A stretch of DNA of 36,585 nucleotides from Flavobacterium soyae (GCF_021245985.1 NZ_JAJQXA010000028.1:1-36585); one strand, 5' to 3'. Positions 16,656-23,996 are shown, numbered from the stretch's first letter. Numbers and translations: made by a program. The notes: generated by a model not told the origin, from the letters alone.

Positions 16656-17786
16656 TTAAAGTCTTTGACTCATATTTTTGACCATCATTTCTTTCCATGG
16701 TCTAAAATCGCCTGCTAAAATATGTTTTCTAGCTTCACGAACCAACCACATATAGAAACCAAGATTATGAATTGTAGCAATTTGTTTTCCTAAATATTCA
16801 TTAGCAGCAAATAAGTGGCGCAAATACGCTTTTGTGTATTCTGTATCTACAAAAGTATGTCCCATTTCGTCAATTGGAGAAAAATCAGCTTCCCACTTTT
16901 TGTTCTTTATATTGATTGTTCCGTTTGCTGTAAACAACATACCGTTTCTTGCATTACGTGTTGGCATAACACAGTCAAACATATCAATTCCTAACGCGAT
17001 ATTTTCTAATATATTTATAGGAGTTCCCACTCCCATTAAATAACGAGGTTTATCTTCCGGAAGGATTTCGCAGACAACTTCAGTCATTGCATACATTTCT
17101 TCTGCAGGTTCTCCTACTGATAATCCGCCAATTGCATTTCCCTGCTGACCGGCATTTGCAATATATTCAGCCGACTGACGACGCAAATCTTTATATGTAC
17201 TTCCCTGAACAATTGGGAAAAAAGTCTGTTCGTAACCGTATTTGTAAGGAACTTTATCTAAATGGTTAATACAACGATCCAGCCAGCGGTGCGTCATGTG
17301 CATTGATCTCTGTGCATATCTGTAATCGCAGGGATAAGGTGTACATTCATCAAAAGCCATAATAATATCGGCTCCAATGGTACGTTGAATTTCCATTACA
17401 TTTTCTGGAGTAAAAAAGTGATAAGAACCGTCGATATGCGATTTAAACTTCACTCCTTCTTCTTTAATTTTTCTGTTTGAAGAAAGAGAATAAACCTGAT
17501 ATCCTCCTGAATCTGTCAAAATATTACGATCCCAATTCATGAATTTATGCAATCCTCCTGCTTTTTCAAGAATTTCTGTCTGCGGACGCAAATATAAATG
17601 GTACGTATTTCCAAGAATAATATCCGGATTAATATCGTCTTTTAATTCACGCTGATGTACTCCTTTAACAGAAGCCACCGTTCCAACAGGCATAAAAATA
17701 GGCGTTTCGATTACGCCGTGATCAGTAGTTATACTTCCCGCTCTTGCTTTTGACTGCGGATCTTTTTGTAATAAATCAAACTTCAT
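16656..17786 (-). CDS. tgt: Queuine tRNA-ribosyltransferase lacking zinc cysteines
   Basis: Tgt exchanges G34 for preQ1 in tRNA-Asp, -Asn, -His and -Tyr. The 376-residue product shows ILTDSGGYQVYSL (catalytic Asp), MAFDECTPYPC, GLSVGEPAEEMY, RYLMGVGTP and FDCVMPTRNARNG. In the C-terminal region, where E. coli Tgt has CxCxxC, this protein has IDEMGHTFVDTEYTKAYLRHL: the three Cys positions are Gly, Thr and Asp, while the His of ATIHNLGFY remains. I start at the ATG at 17784-17786 (MKFDLLQKD). The frame extends to 17822, but that extension would overlap a promoter box. It heads the tgt-lpt-eamA unit. Confidence 0.95.
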   Translation of the reverse strand: MKFDLLQKDPQSKARAGSITTDHGVIETPIFMPVGTVASVKGVHQRELKDDINPDIILGNTYHLYLRPQTEILEKAGGLHKFMNWDRNILTDSGGYQVYSLSSNRKIKEEGVKFKSHIDGSYHFFTPENVMEIQRTIGADIIMAFDECTPYPCDYRYAQRSMHMTHRWLDRCINHLDKVPYKYGYEQTFFPIVQGSTYKDLRRQSAEYIANAGQQGNAIGGLSVGEPAEEMYAMTEVVCEILPEDKPRYLMGVGTPINILENIALGIDMFDCVMPTRNARNGMLFTANGTINIKNKKWEADFSPIDEMGHTFVDTEYTKAYLRHLFAANEYLGKQIATIHNLGFYMWLVREARKHILAGDFRPWKEMMVKNMSQRL

Positions 17787-17819
17787 GTGTTTCTTTTTTC
17801 TCCCGATTGTTCGGGTCGG

Positions 17820-17827
17820 CAAAGATA
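17820..17827 (-). promoter_or_regulatory. tgt -7 promoter box
   Basis: CAAAGATA on the plus strand is TATCTTTG on the minus strand, an exact -7 match 33 nt before the chosen tgt ATG. It overlaps the start of the longer open frame and so supports the shorter start. Confidence 0.6.
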
Positions 17828-17846
17828 AACTAATTTCAGGGAAATT

Positions 17847-17884
17847 TAATTAGATAATTTGTCAATTAGAAAATTAGATAATGA
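17847..17884. repeat. AATTAGATAATTTG tandem repeat
   Basis: Direct copies of AATTAGATAAT(TTG/G) with an interposed TCAATTAGAAA make a degenerate tandem. It belongs to the same style of short-unit intergenic element as the others, with a different unit. Confidence 0.6.
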
Positions 17885-17932
17885 TTTCTATCAACTTGAA
17901 AAAACCGGAAGTGCAATAAAATGAAACAAAGA

Positions 17933-17951
17933 AAACCTGAAACCTGAAACT
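17933..17951. repeat. AAACCTG tandem (three units)
   Basis: AAACCTGAAACCTGAAAC carries the same unit as the cassette at 16600-16648, here without its inverted partner. It may be a degraded or half copy. Confidence 0.6.
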
Positions 17952-18054
17952 AAAATTCGTTTGTATGTAAAACTTACAACAATCACATTATTAAAGTATA
18001 GCACCTCAACTAAATTCATTTCATAATTTTAATGGTAATAAAAATATAGAAATC

Positions 18055-18354
18055 ATGATAAATTCAGAAAATAAAAACACCACAGACGAAGATCAGATTA
18101 AAAGAAATCTGGAAGATTTAAATTATCCTGCAAATGAAGACATTTACAATCAGGAAGATAAATTAGAAGACATTGACCCGGAAGATATTTCCAACGAAAG
18201 AACCATCAACCAAAATAATTATAAATGGAAACAAAACAACGATAAATTTGGAGATGATCTTGATGTTCCAGGTTCTGAACTCAATGACGAACAAGAAGAA
18301 ATCGGCGCTGAAGATGAAGAAAATAACCTCTATAGTGAAGGCGACAACAACTAA
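18055..18354 (+). CDS. Small highly acidic protein of unknown function
   Basis: A 99-residue protein made mostly of Asp, Glu and Asn, with no TM or signal sequence, probably disordered. The C-terminal DDLDVPGSELNDEQEEIGAEDEENN segment looks like a conserved block I recall from other Flavobacteriia hypothetical proteins; function unknown. The ATG follows an AT-rich stretch. Two small hairpins follow the stop, the second with a T8 run. Confidence 0.75.
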   Translation: MINSENKNTTDEDQIKRNLEDLNYPANEDIYNQEDKLEDIDPEDISNERTINQNNYKWKQNNDKFGDDLDVPGSELNDEQEEIGAEDEENNLYSEGDNN

Positions 18355-18402
18355 ATAAGTGTAAAAAACACACTTTAAACCCAAAAAAGGGCTTTTTTTT
18401 AT
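18355..18402 (+). terminator. Terminator after the acidic protein gene
   Basis: AAGTGT/ACACACTT is followed by ACCC-aaaaaa-GGG and T8. The stems are short, but the T run is strong. Confidence 0.6.
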
Positions 18403-18535
18403 TTAAATTTTCATAATAAAACGGCAAGATTATGGCATCTTATCAAAGAAATCCAAAACATTTAGGCCTTTTATTCAGGATCAATAAAAAAAGCGGCAGA
18501 ATTTAACAATTGTTCTAAACTAAAGCAAAAAATCA

Positions 18536-18567
18536 TTTGTCTCCCCGCAAAATAACGATTACTTTTG
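18536..18567 (+). promoter_or_regulatory. Transketolase promoter (TTTG-N20-TACTTTTG)
   Basis: TTTG at 18536-18539 and TACTTTTG at 18560-18567, 20 nt apart, match the Bacteroidota consensus exactly. The ATG of the N-terminal subunit gene follows 25 nt later. Confidence 0.75.
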
Positions 18568-18592
18568 CTTCAGTTTAACTTTTACATACAAA

Positions 18593-19444
18593 ATGAAGCC
18601 TAACACACAACAATTAAGCGATTTAACGATCCAAGTAAGAAGAGATATTCTTAGAATGGTACATGCTGTAAACTCTGGCCACCCTGGCGGATCACTAGGT
18701 TGTACTGAATTTTTGGTAACACTGTATCAAAATATTATGGACCGCAAAGAAGGTTTTGATATGAACGGAATTGGAGAAGATATCTTCTTCCTTTCAAATG
18801 GCCATATTTCTCCGGTATTTTACAGCGTTTTAGCACGCAGCGGTTATTTCCCTATTTCAGAACTAGCAACTTTCAGATTATTAAACTCTCGTTTACAAGG
18901 ACACCCTACAACTCATGAAGGCTTGCCTGGAGTTCGTATTGCTTCTGGATCATTAGGACAAGGTTTATCTGTTGCTCTTGGTGCTGCACAGGCTAAAAAA
19001 TTAAATGGCGATAATCATTTAGTTTTTACTTTACATGGGGATGGTGAATTACAAGAAGGTCAAAACTGGGAAGCTATTATGTATGCTTCTGCAAAAAAAG
19101 TAGACAACCTTATTGCAACTATCGATGTTAACGGAAAACAAATTGACGGAACTACAGATGAAGTTCTTCCAATGGGAAGCCTTCGCGCTAAATTTGAAGC
19201 TTTTGACTGGGATGTTATAGAAATTGCAGAAGGTAACAATATCGATGCAATCCTTGCTGGTTTAACCGATGCTAAATCAAGAACAGGAAAAGGAAAACCA
19301 GTTTGTATTTTGTTACATACAGAAATGGGTAATGGGGTTGACTTTATGATGCATACACATGCTTGGCATGGTAAAGCACCAAACGATGACCAATTAAAAA
19401 ATGCTTTAGCTCAAAACTATTCTGCAGATCAAATCGACTATTAA
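18593..19444 (+). CDS. Transketolase, N-terminal (TPP-binding) subunit
   Basis: Transketolase moves two-carbon units between sugar phosphates in the pentose phosphate pathway. This 283-residue subunit carries the thiamine-diphosphate/Mg site (LHGDGELQEGQNWEA, about 145-175) and the HPGGSLGCTEF and QGLSVALGAAQAKK motifs. It corresponds to the first half of a full transketolase; the pyrimidine-binding and C-terminal domains are in the next gene, 75 nt away. Split transketolases are a normal arrangement in several bacteria and archaea, so this is not a broken gene. Confidence 0.95.
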   Translation: MKPNTQQLSDLTIQVRRDILRMVHAVNSGHPGGSLGCTEFLVTLYQNIMDRKEGFDMNGIGEDIFFLSNGHISPVFYSVLARSGYFPISELATFRLLNSRLQGHPTTHEGLPGVRIASGSLGQGLSVALGAAQAKKLNGDNHLVFTLHGDGELQEGQNWEAIMYASAKKVDNLIATIDVNGKQIDGTTDEVLPMGSLRAKFEAFDWDVIEIAEGNNIDAILAGLTDAKSRTGKGKPVCILLHTEMGNGVDFMMHTHAWHGKAPNDDQLKNALAQNYSADQIDY

Positions 19445-19448
19445 AAAA

Positions 19449-19508
19449 AGCCATAAGCTTTAAGCAGTAAGCTTTATGCCTATTGCCTACAGCCTATTGC
19501 GCACAGCA
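19449..19508. repeat. AAGCTTTAAGCAGTAAGC / TTGCCTACAGCC cassette between the transketolase genes
   Basis: Two different short units occur in tandem: TAAGCTTTAAGCAGTAAGCTTTA (internally palindromic) and GCCTATTGCCTACAGCCTATTGC. The element fills the spacer between the two cistrons. Confidence 0.65.
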
Positions 19509-19519
19509 AAAAGACAAAA

Positions 19520-20473
19520 ATGAAAAAATACGAAAATACAGGAAGCAAAGATACTCGTTCTGGTTTTGGAGCGGGAATGACTGAACTAGGTCAAAAAAAC
19601 GAAAACGTCGTGGCATTGTGTGCCGATTTAATCGGTTCATTAAAATTTGATGATTTCAAGAAAAATCACCCAGAGCGTTTTTTCCAAATCGGAATCGCAG
19701 AAGCAAACATGATTGGTATTGCTGCTGGTTTAACAATTGGAGGAAAAATTCCTTTTACAGGAACTTTTGCTAACTTCTCAACAGGAAGGGTTTACGATCA
19801 AATTCGTCAATCTGTAGCTTATTCAGATAAAAACGTAAAAATTTGCGCTTCTCACGCTGGTTTAACATTAGGAGAAGACGGTGCAACTCACCAAATTTTA
19901 GAAGATATCGGATTAATGAAAATGTTACCGGGAATGACTGTAATCAATACTTGCGATTACAACCAAACCAAAGCTGCAACTATAGCCTTGGCAGATCATC
20001 ACGGACCTGCGTATTTACGTTTCGGTCGTCCGGTAGTACCTAACTTTACTCCTGCTGATGAGCCATTCATAATTGGAAAAGCAATTTTATTAAACGAAGG
20101 AACTGATGTAACTATTGTTGCTACAGGACATTTAGTTTGGGAAGCTCTTATTGCTGCTGAAACTCTTGAAGCAAAAGGAATTTCTGCTGAAGTAATCAAT
20201 ATTCACACTATCAAACCTCTTGACGAAGAAGCTATTCTTAAATCGATAGCCAAAACAAAATGCGTAGTAACTGCAGAAGAGCACAATATTCTTGGAGGTC
20301 TTGGAGAAAGCGTTTCAAGAGTATTAGCTTTGCACCATCCAGCTCCACAAGAATTTGTAGCTGTAAACGATAGTTTTGGTGAATCTGGTACTCCAGAGCA
20401 ATTAATGAACAAATACAAATTAAACAATCAGGCAATTGTTGAAGCTGTAGAAAGAGTAATTAAAAGAAAATAA
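19520..20473 (+). CDS. Transketolase, C-terminal subunit
   Basis: A 317-residue partner of the preceding subunit. Residues about 10-170 are the pyrimidine-binding domain (RFFQIGIAEANMIGIAAGLTIGG with the catalytic Glu, and CASHAGLTLGEDGATHQ). Residues about 190-310 are the C-terminal domain (EVINIHTIKPLDEEAI, EEHNILGGLGESV). Together the two cistrons make a complete enzyme. The pair is co-transcribed and ended by a strong shared terminator. Confidence 0.95.
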   Translation: MKKYENTGSKDTRSGFGAGMTELGQKNENVVALCADLIGSLKFDDFKKNHPERFFQIGIAEANMIGIAAGLTIGGKIPFTGTFANFSTGRVYDQIRQSVAYSDKNVKICASHAGLTLGEDGATHQILEDIGLMKMLPGMTVINTCDYNQTKAATIALADHHGPAYLRFGRPVVPNFTPADEPFIIGKAILLNEGTDVTIVATGHLVWEALIAAETLEAKGISAEVINIHTIKPLDEEAILKSIAKTKCVVTAEEHNILGGLGESVSRVLALHHPAPQEFVAVNDSFGESGTPEQLMNKYKLNNQAIVEAVERVIKRK

Positions 20474-20498
20474 ATTTTAGTTTTCTTACTTTATAAAA

Positions 20499-20530
20499 AC
20501 AAAAAACCTCGAAATTTCGAGGTTTTTTTA
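20499..20530. terminator. Bidirectional terminator between transketolase and the FKBP gene
   Basis: AAAAAACCTCG-aaattt-CGAGGTTTTTTTA forms a perfect stem with A and T runs on opposite sides, so it serves both convergent genes. Confidence 0.9.
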
Positions 20531-20550
20531 TATCTTATATTTTATTATTA

Positions 20551-21684
20551 TTATTTCTTTTGATAAGGATAATTTTTATCCAAATGAATCCTTAATCTTC
20601 CTGCAGCTTTATAATCGTCATCTACAAAACTTCTTGGATTATCAATTGATTCAGGTTGTCCTTCAGTTTTAAGGGGGCCCGTTGGTCTTCTAGGAATTCC
20701 TCTTGGTTCCGTTTCATCTGTATTTGGTGTATCTGGGTTATCTGCAACAGGGTCCCAAGGATAATAGGTACTTACACCATTAAACACCCCATTTACCCAG
20801 CCAATATGCTCTGCAGGTTTTGTAATTTCATAATAGGTAGAGAAACCATCTCCGTCATCATCAGTATCTACATAATCAGGGATACCATCTTTGTCTGTAT
20901 CATCGGCCACCATGCTTGCTGGCGGAGTTGGATATCTTGAAGTATCTCTAAAATCATAAATATACCCATCTCCATTTATATCTTCTTTATAATCGAAAAC
21001 ACCATCAAAATCATGATCTAGTCTTTGAAGGCTGAACAATTTAAAACTAAATACTAAAGGAGAATAAGCAGGAATATTATCTGTACCACCTCCATAGTAA
21101 CCCAATCCAGAAGGCAAAAACATTACTCCTGCACCAAAATCTGTATAAGTTATCGTACCATCAGCTGCCGGGGCACCAGGCTTACCTGTTTTAAACTGAG
21201 GGAAAATTTCGCCCCAGCCGTCTATTACAGCCTGAGAAGCATACATATATAATTCAAAACTTCTTCCTAAACCATAAGAAGAATCAAATACAGTCCCGTT
21301 TAATAGGCTTCCTGTATATGAAGCATAAATTCTATCTGTATTTAAAGGAGACTCTCCTGTACCTTTATTTAAGGATAAATAATATACTTTATAAGTAACA
21401 TCGTGATTGTAAACATCTCTTGACTGCAAAGGGTATACAGTTTGATCCCAAATAGAAGTCTGCGTTCCTCCTGCCGGAATTTTTTCAATTGTAATATCAA
21501 AATTAGCCGTAACTTCTTTTATATAATTAGTCTTTAAATATTTAACAATAGAATCATTATCAGCTGCATATTGTACCTTATAATCCCTCAATGGAACTGG
21601 TTCCGGATCGTCATCACCTTTATTACAAGAAACTATAGCAACACCTGCAAGTAATAAAATAAAATAATATTTAAATTTATTCAT
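20551..21684 (-). CDS. FKBP-type peptidyl-prolyl isomerase lipoprotein with Asp-rich repeats
   Basis: A 377-residue exported lipoprotein (lipobox ending at C20: LLAGVAIVSC). The middle (about 120-225) looks like a divergent FKBP domain (DRIYASYTGSLLNGTVFDSS; FLPSGLGYYGGG; YSPLVFSFKLF), a peptidyl-prolyl isomerase that would act in the periplasm or outer membrane. It continues into Asp-rich calcium-binding-type segments at about 228-290 (DHDFDGVFDYKEDINGDG; DDTDKDGIPDYVDTDDDGDG), similar to thrombospondin type 3/EF-hand-like loops. Related FKBP lipoproteins in gliding Flavobacteria (GldI type) are smaller. Whether this one serves gliding or surface protein folding is unknown. Confidence 0.88.
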   Translation of the reverse strand: MNKFKYYFILLLAGVAIVSCNKGDDDPEPVPLRDYKVQYAADNDSIVKYLKTNYIKEVTANFDITIEKIPAGGTQTSIWDQTVYPLQSRDVYNHDVTYKVYYLSLNKGTGESPLNTDRIYASYTGSLLNGTVFDSSYGLGRSFELYMYASQAVIDGWGEIFPQFKTGKPGAPAADGTITYTDFGAGVMFLPSGLGYYGGGTDNIPAYSPLVFSFKLFSLQRLDHDFDGVFDYKEDINGDGYIYDFRDTSRYPTPPASMVADDTDKDGIPDYVDTDDDGDGFSTYYEITKPAEHIGWVNGVFNGVSTYYPWDPVADNPDTPNTDETEPRGIPRRPTGPLKTEGQPESIDNPRSFVDDDYKAAGRLRIHLDKNYPYQKK

Positions 21685-21724
21685 TATTGTTAATTTTTTA
21701 GGTGCGCAAGATACAATATTGATT

Positions 21725-21732
21725 TATTTTTG
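21725..21732 (+). promoter_or_regulatory. -7 box for the S4-domain gene
   Basis: TATTTTTG matches TAnnTTTG and lies 31 nt upstream of the chosen ATG. A -33 TTG at the normal spacing was not found. Confidence 0.4.
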
Positions 21733-21763
21733 TAAAGAATTTAACTTGGATTTTAGAAAAATT

Positions 21764-22156
21764 ATGAGAATAGATAAATACTTATGGTGCGTGCGTTATT
21801 ATAAAACCAGAAACATGGTAACTGAGGCTTGCAAAAAGAACCAGGTTACAGTAAATGGCCAAGTTGCAAAACCCTCTAAAGAAGTTTTTCCTACTGACCG
21901 GATTACTTTTAGAAAAGACCAAATTACACAAATTATAACCGTACTCGATATTCCGGAAAATCGTGTGGGAGCTAAACTGGTAGATATTTACCGCAAGAAC
22001 GAAACACCTGCAGAAGCTTATGAACATTTAGAGTTATTAAAACTATCTAAAGAGCATTATCGTAAAACCGGAACCGGAAGGCCAACTAAAAAAGACAGAC
22101 GAGATATTGATGATTATGGAAATGATTTTATTGATGAGGAAGATGATGAAAATTAA
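21764..22156 (+). CDS. S4-domain RNA-binding protein (Hsp15-like)
   Basis: A 130-residue protein with an N-terminal S4 domain (MRIDKYLWCVRYYKTRNMVTEACKKNQVTVNGQVAKPSKEV), like Hsp15, which rescues nascent-chain-bearing 50S subunits. The C-terminal part is basic (TGRPTKKDRRD) and then acidic (DEEDDEN). I start at the ATG at 21764, where the canonical MRIDKYLW begins; the longer frame from 21719 adds MIYFCKEFNLDFRKI and would overlap a TATTTTTG -7 box at 21725-21732. Confidence 0.9.
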   Translation: MRIDKYLWCVRYYKTRNMVTEACKKNQVTVNGQVAKPSKEVFPTDRITFRKDQITQIITVLDIPENRVGAKLVDIYRKNETPAEAYEHLELLKLSKEHYRKTGTGRPTKKDRRDIDDYGNDFIDEEDDEN

Positions 22157-22280
22157 AATTCCAATAAAAAAATTCCAAATTCCAAAAACTTTATAAAAAC
22201 ACAAAAATTCAAATTCCAAAAACTCTAAAATCTAGCAAAACCCTAACATTGGAATTTGGAATTTTAAAAATTTGGAATTT
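22156..22280. repeat. AATTCCAAATTCC palindromic cassette
   Basis: Several direct copies of AAATTCCAAA fill 22156-22220 and are answered by inverted copies (TTGGAATTTGGAATTTT and TTTGGAATTT) at 22249-22280. It can fold into one long AT-rich hairpin. It occupies the whole spacer between the S4 gene and the phosphoribosyltransferase gene. Confidence 0.75.
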
Positions 22281-22311
22281 AAATTAGTTATATTAGCAAA
22301 AAAAATAAATC

Positions 22312-22812
22312 ATGAGCAAAAACATCATCTTAACCAATCAGGAAATCGAACACAAAATAAAACGTATCGCTTATCAAATTTATGAGACGTTTGTTGATGA
22401 AGAAGAAGTTGTAATTGCCGGAATTGCTTCCAGCGGTTCTGTTTTTGCTCAAAAAATCGCCACTGTATTAAGCGACATATCTACTCTAAAAATTTCTCTT
22501 TGTGAAGTAAGGGTTGACAAACAAAATCCGCAGCTGCCTATTCAGACTTCTTTATCTGCAGAAGAATATTCAAATAAAGGTTTAGTTTTAGTTGATGATG
22601 TTTTAAATTCAGGAACTACATTGATCTACGCAGTTCGTCATTTTCTGGACGTTCCGCTTAAGAAATTCAAAACTGCAGTGCTTGTAGACCGAAATCACAA
22701 AAAGTACCCTGTAAAAGCCGATTTTAAAGGAATATCTTTATCGACATCTTTATTAGAGCATGTTCAGGTTGTTTTTGATGAAAACGGAGACAATTACGCT
22801 TTTCTAAGCTAA
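22312..22812 (+). CDS. Phosphoribosyltransferase, PyrR-like
   Basis: A 166-residue type I phosphoribosyltransferase. The PRPP-binding loop is LVLVDDVLNSGTTLIYAV (about 97-114), and the following VLVDRNHKKYPVKADFKGISLSTS resembles PyrR (uracil phosphoribosyltransferase/pyrimidine attenuator) more than hypoxanthine enzymes. No pyrimidine genes are adjacent, so the enzyme may only salvage a base, or be regulatory. It converges with aroK: the two stop regions overlap by 9 nt. Confidence 0.85.
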   Translation: MSKNIILTNQEIEHKIKRIAYQIYETFVDEEEVVIAGIASSGSVFAQKIATVLSDISTLKISLCEVRVDKQNPQLPIQTSLSAEEYSNKGLVLVDDVLNSGTTLIYAVRHFLDVPLKKFKTAVLVDRNHKKYPVKADFKGISLSTSLLEHVQVVFDENGDNYAFLS

Positions 22813-23322
22813 GATTTCTAAAATATCATCAACCGTTTCATCGACCGTTTTATTATCCACCACAACCTTGTGCTGTGCATGATTGTAATAAAAGCTTCTA
22901 TCGAATAAATGTTTTGCGATAAATTCTTTCATTTCATCTTCATTCATATCTGCAATTAAAGGTCGTTTACTTTTATTGTAAACCAATCTATTATATAAAG
23001 TCTCGATTGAAGCTTTTAAATATATAGATGTAATATCCTCCCTTTGCAATAATAAATGATTATTAGCATAACATGGAGTCCCTCCTCCTAAACCTATAAT
23101 ACTATCTTCTGAAGATTGAAGTAATTCAAGAAATATTTCGTGTTCTAATTTCCTAAAATAGATTTCACCATGCTTCTCGAAAATCTCTTTTATAGATAAA
23201 TTTGTTTTTTTTTCGATACAATTATCTAAATCGAGAAAGGGAATATTTGTAATTTTTGATAAGTTTTGAGCAATTGTTGACTTTCCGCAGCCCATATATC
23301 CTAATAAGATGATTTTTTTCAT
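22804..23322 (-). CDS. aroK: Shikimate kinase
   Basis: It phosphorylates shikimate at O3 in the chorismate pathway. The 172-residue product has the P-loop (LLGYMGCGKST, 6-16), shikimate-binding Asp and Arg (FLDLDNCIEKK; EIYFRKLEHEIF), GLGGGTPC and the LID region (NKSKRPLI). All the usual catalytic elements are present. It overlaps the end of the convergent phosphoribosyltransferase gene by 9 nt; no terminator fits between them. Confidence 0.96.
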   Translation of the reverse strand: MKKIILLGYMGCGKSTIAQNLSKITNIPFLDLDNCIEKKTNLSIKEIFEKHGEIYFRKLEHEIFLELLQSSEDSIIGLGGGTPCYANNHLLLQREDITSIYLKASIETLYNRLVYNKSKRPLIADMNEDEMKEFIAKHLFDRSFYYNHAQHKVVVDNKTVDETVDDILEILA

Positions 23323-23393
23323 TTTAATAAAACCCTATAAACTAAGGGATTGTAAATTTTGGTTAAAAAAAGACAAATTTATAATAAAATTGC

Positions 23394-23425
23394 TTGCAAA
23401 TTATAAAATAAACTCCTTATATTTG
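23394..23425 (+). promoter_or_regulatory. tRNA-Lys promoter (TTG-N21-TATATTTG)
   Basis: TTG at 23394-23396 and TATATTTG at 23418-23425 match the consensus. The first tRNA begins 25 nt later. Confidence 0.7.
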
Positions 23426-23449
23426 CACCCGCATTCAAGAAACGAATAT

Positions 23450-23522
23450 GACTCGATAGCTCAGTCGGTAGAGCACATCACTTTTAATGATGGGGTCCTG
23501 GGTTCGAGCCCCAGTCGGGTCA
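23450..23522 (+). tRNA. tRNA-Lys(TTT), copy 1
   Basis: The acceptor stem GACTCGA pairs with TCGGGTC. The anticodon loop CTTTTAA gives TTT, and the T arm is CTGGG-TTCGAGC-CCCAG. The 73-nt cloverleaf is complete; CCA is not encoded. Confidence 0.97.
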
Positions 23523-23562
23523 CAAAATTTGTGATTAACAAAATAAGTTTCTTGAAAGCAAT

Positions 23563-23635
23563 GACTCGATAGCTCAGTCGGTAGAGCACATCACTTTTAA
23601 TGATGGGGTCCTGGGTTCGAGCCCCAGTCGGGTCA
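23563..23635 (+). tRNA. tRNA-Lys(TTT), copy 2
   Basis: Identical in sequence to copy 1, 40 nt further on and presumably on the same transcript. The pair is followed by its own terminator hairpin. Confidence 0.97.
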
Positions 23636-23670
23636 CAAAAGGTCGAGTATTAATTTACTTGACCTTTTTT
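23636..23670 (+). terminator. Terminator after the tRNA-Lys pair
   Basis: AAAAGGTC-g-AGTA-ttaatt-TACT-t-GACCTTTTTT forms a two-part stem with a T6 run. Confidence 0.75.
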
Positions 23671-23677
23671 GCATTTA

Positions 23678-23760
23678 GGCCATGTGGAGAAACGGTAGAC
23701 TCGCCATCTTGAGGGGGTGGTGCCCGCAAGGGCGTGAGGGTTCAAATCCCTCCATGGTCA
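23678..23760 (+). tRNA. tRNA-Leu(GAG)
   Basis: Acceptor GGCCATG pairs with CATGGTC. The anticodon stem CCATC/GGTGG carries loop TTGAGGG (anticodon GAG). A long variable arm (GCCCGCAAGGGC) marks it as class II, and the T arm is GAGGG-TTCAAAT-CCCTC. At 83 nt it fits tRNA-Leu. Confidence 0.94.
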
Positions 23761-23768
23761 CTCTTAAA

Positions 23769-23803
23769 AAAGTGTTAAATTGATTGATTTAGCACTTTTT
23801 TTA
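23769..23803 (+). terminator. Terminator after tRNA-Leu
   Basis: AAGTGTTAAAT-tgattg-ATTTAGCACTT followed by a T run forms an 11-bp stem with one wobble. Confidence 0.85.
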
Positions 23804-23932
23804 TATCAAAATCAAACTATTTAACCTACAAATAGGATATGATTCGATAATTCTACCAAAGTGACAAGACAGGAATTGAACCAATTTAATTTAATATAGC
23901 TTCTTATTTTATTCACAAAAGTTTGTTTAACT

Positions 23933-23940
23933 TACTTTTG
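23933..23940 (+). promoter_or_regulatory. -7 box of the defence-like operon
   Basis: TACTTTTG matches TAnnTTTG. It overlaps the first half-site of the operator described next, placing the predicted transcript start inside the operator. No clear -33 TTG is visible. Confidence 0.55.
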
Positions 23941-23993
23941 TTCATTATTTTTGATTGTTCATTCCTGCTGAACAATTAATTTTATTGAACAAA
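23937..23993. promoter_or_regulatory. Nested inverted-repeat operator, four TTGTTCA/TGAACAA half-sites
   Basis: TTGTTCA occurs at 23938-23944 and 23955-23961, and its inverse TGAACAA at 23969-23975 and 23986-23992. The spacing within each arm is exactly 17 nt, and the two 25-nt arms are inverted copies (about 19 of 25 positions) around a short central spacer. The element lies between the -7 box and the ATG of the AbiEi-like gene. In studied AbiE systems AbiEi binds inverted repeats at its own promoter, so this is very probably its autoregulatory operator (inference). Confidence 0.75.
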
Positions 23994-23996
23994 AAA

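Noticed and set aside
18593..20473. Transketolase gene broken by a frameshift or insertion
   Set aside because: The two cistrons have proper starts, complete domains and a spacer; split transketolase is a known normal arrangement.
22289..22296. TATATTAG as promoter of the phosphoribosyltransferase gene
   Set aside because: One mismatch in the -7 box and the nearest upstream TTTG is only 14 nt away and lies inside the repeat cassette; too weak to list as a feature.
23309..23572. Open frame spanning the first tRNA-Lys
   Set aside because: It covers a tRNA and its promoter; the translation is meaningless.
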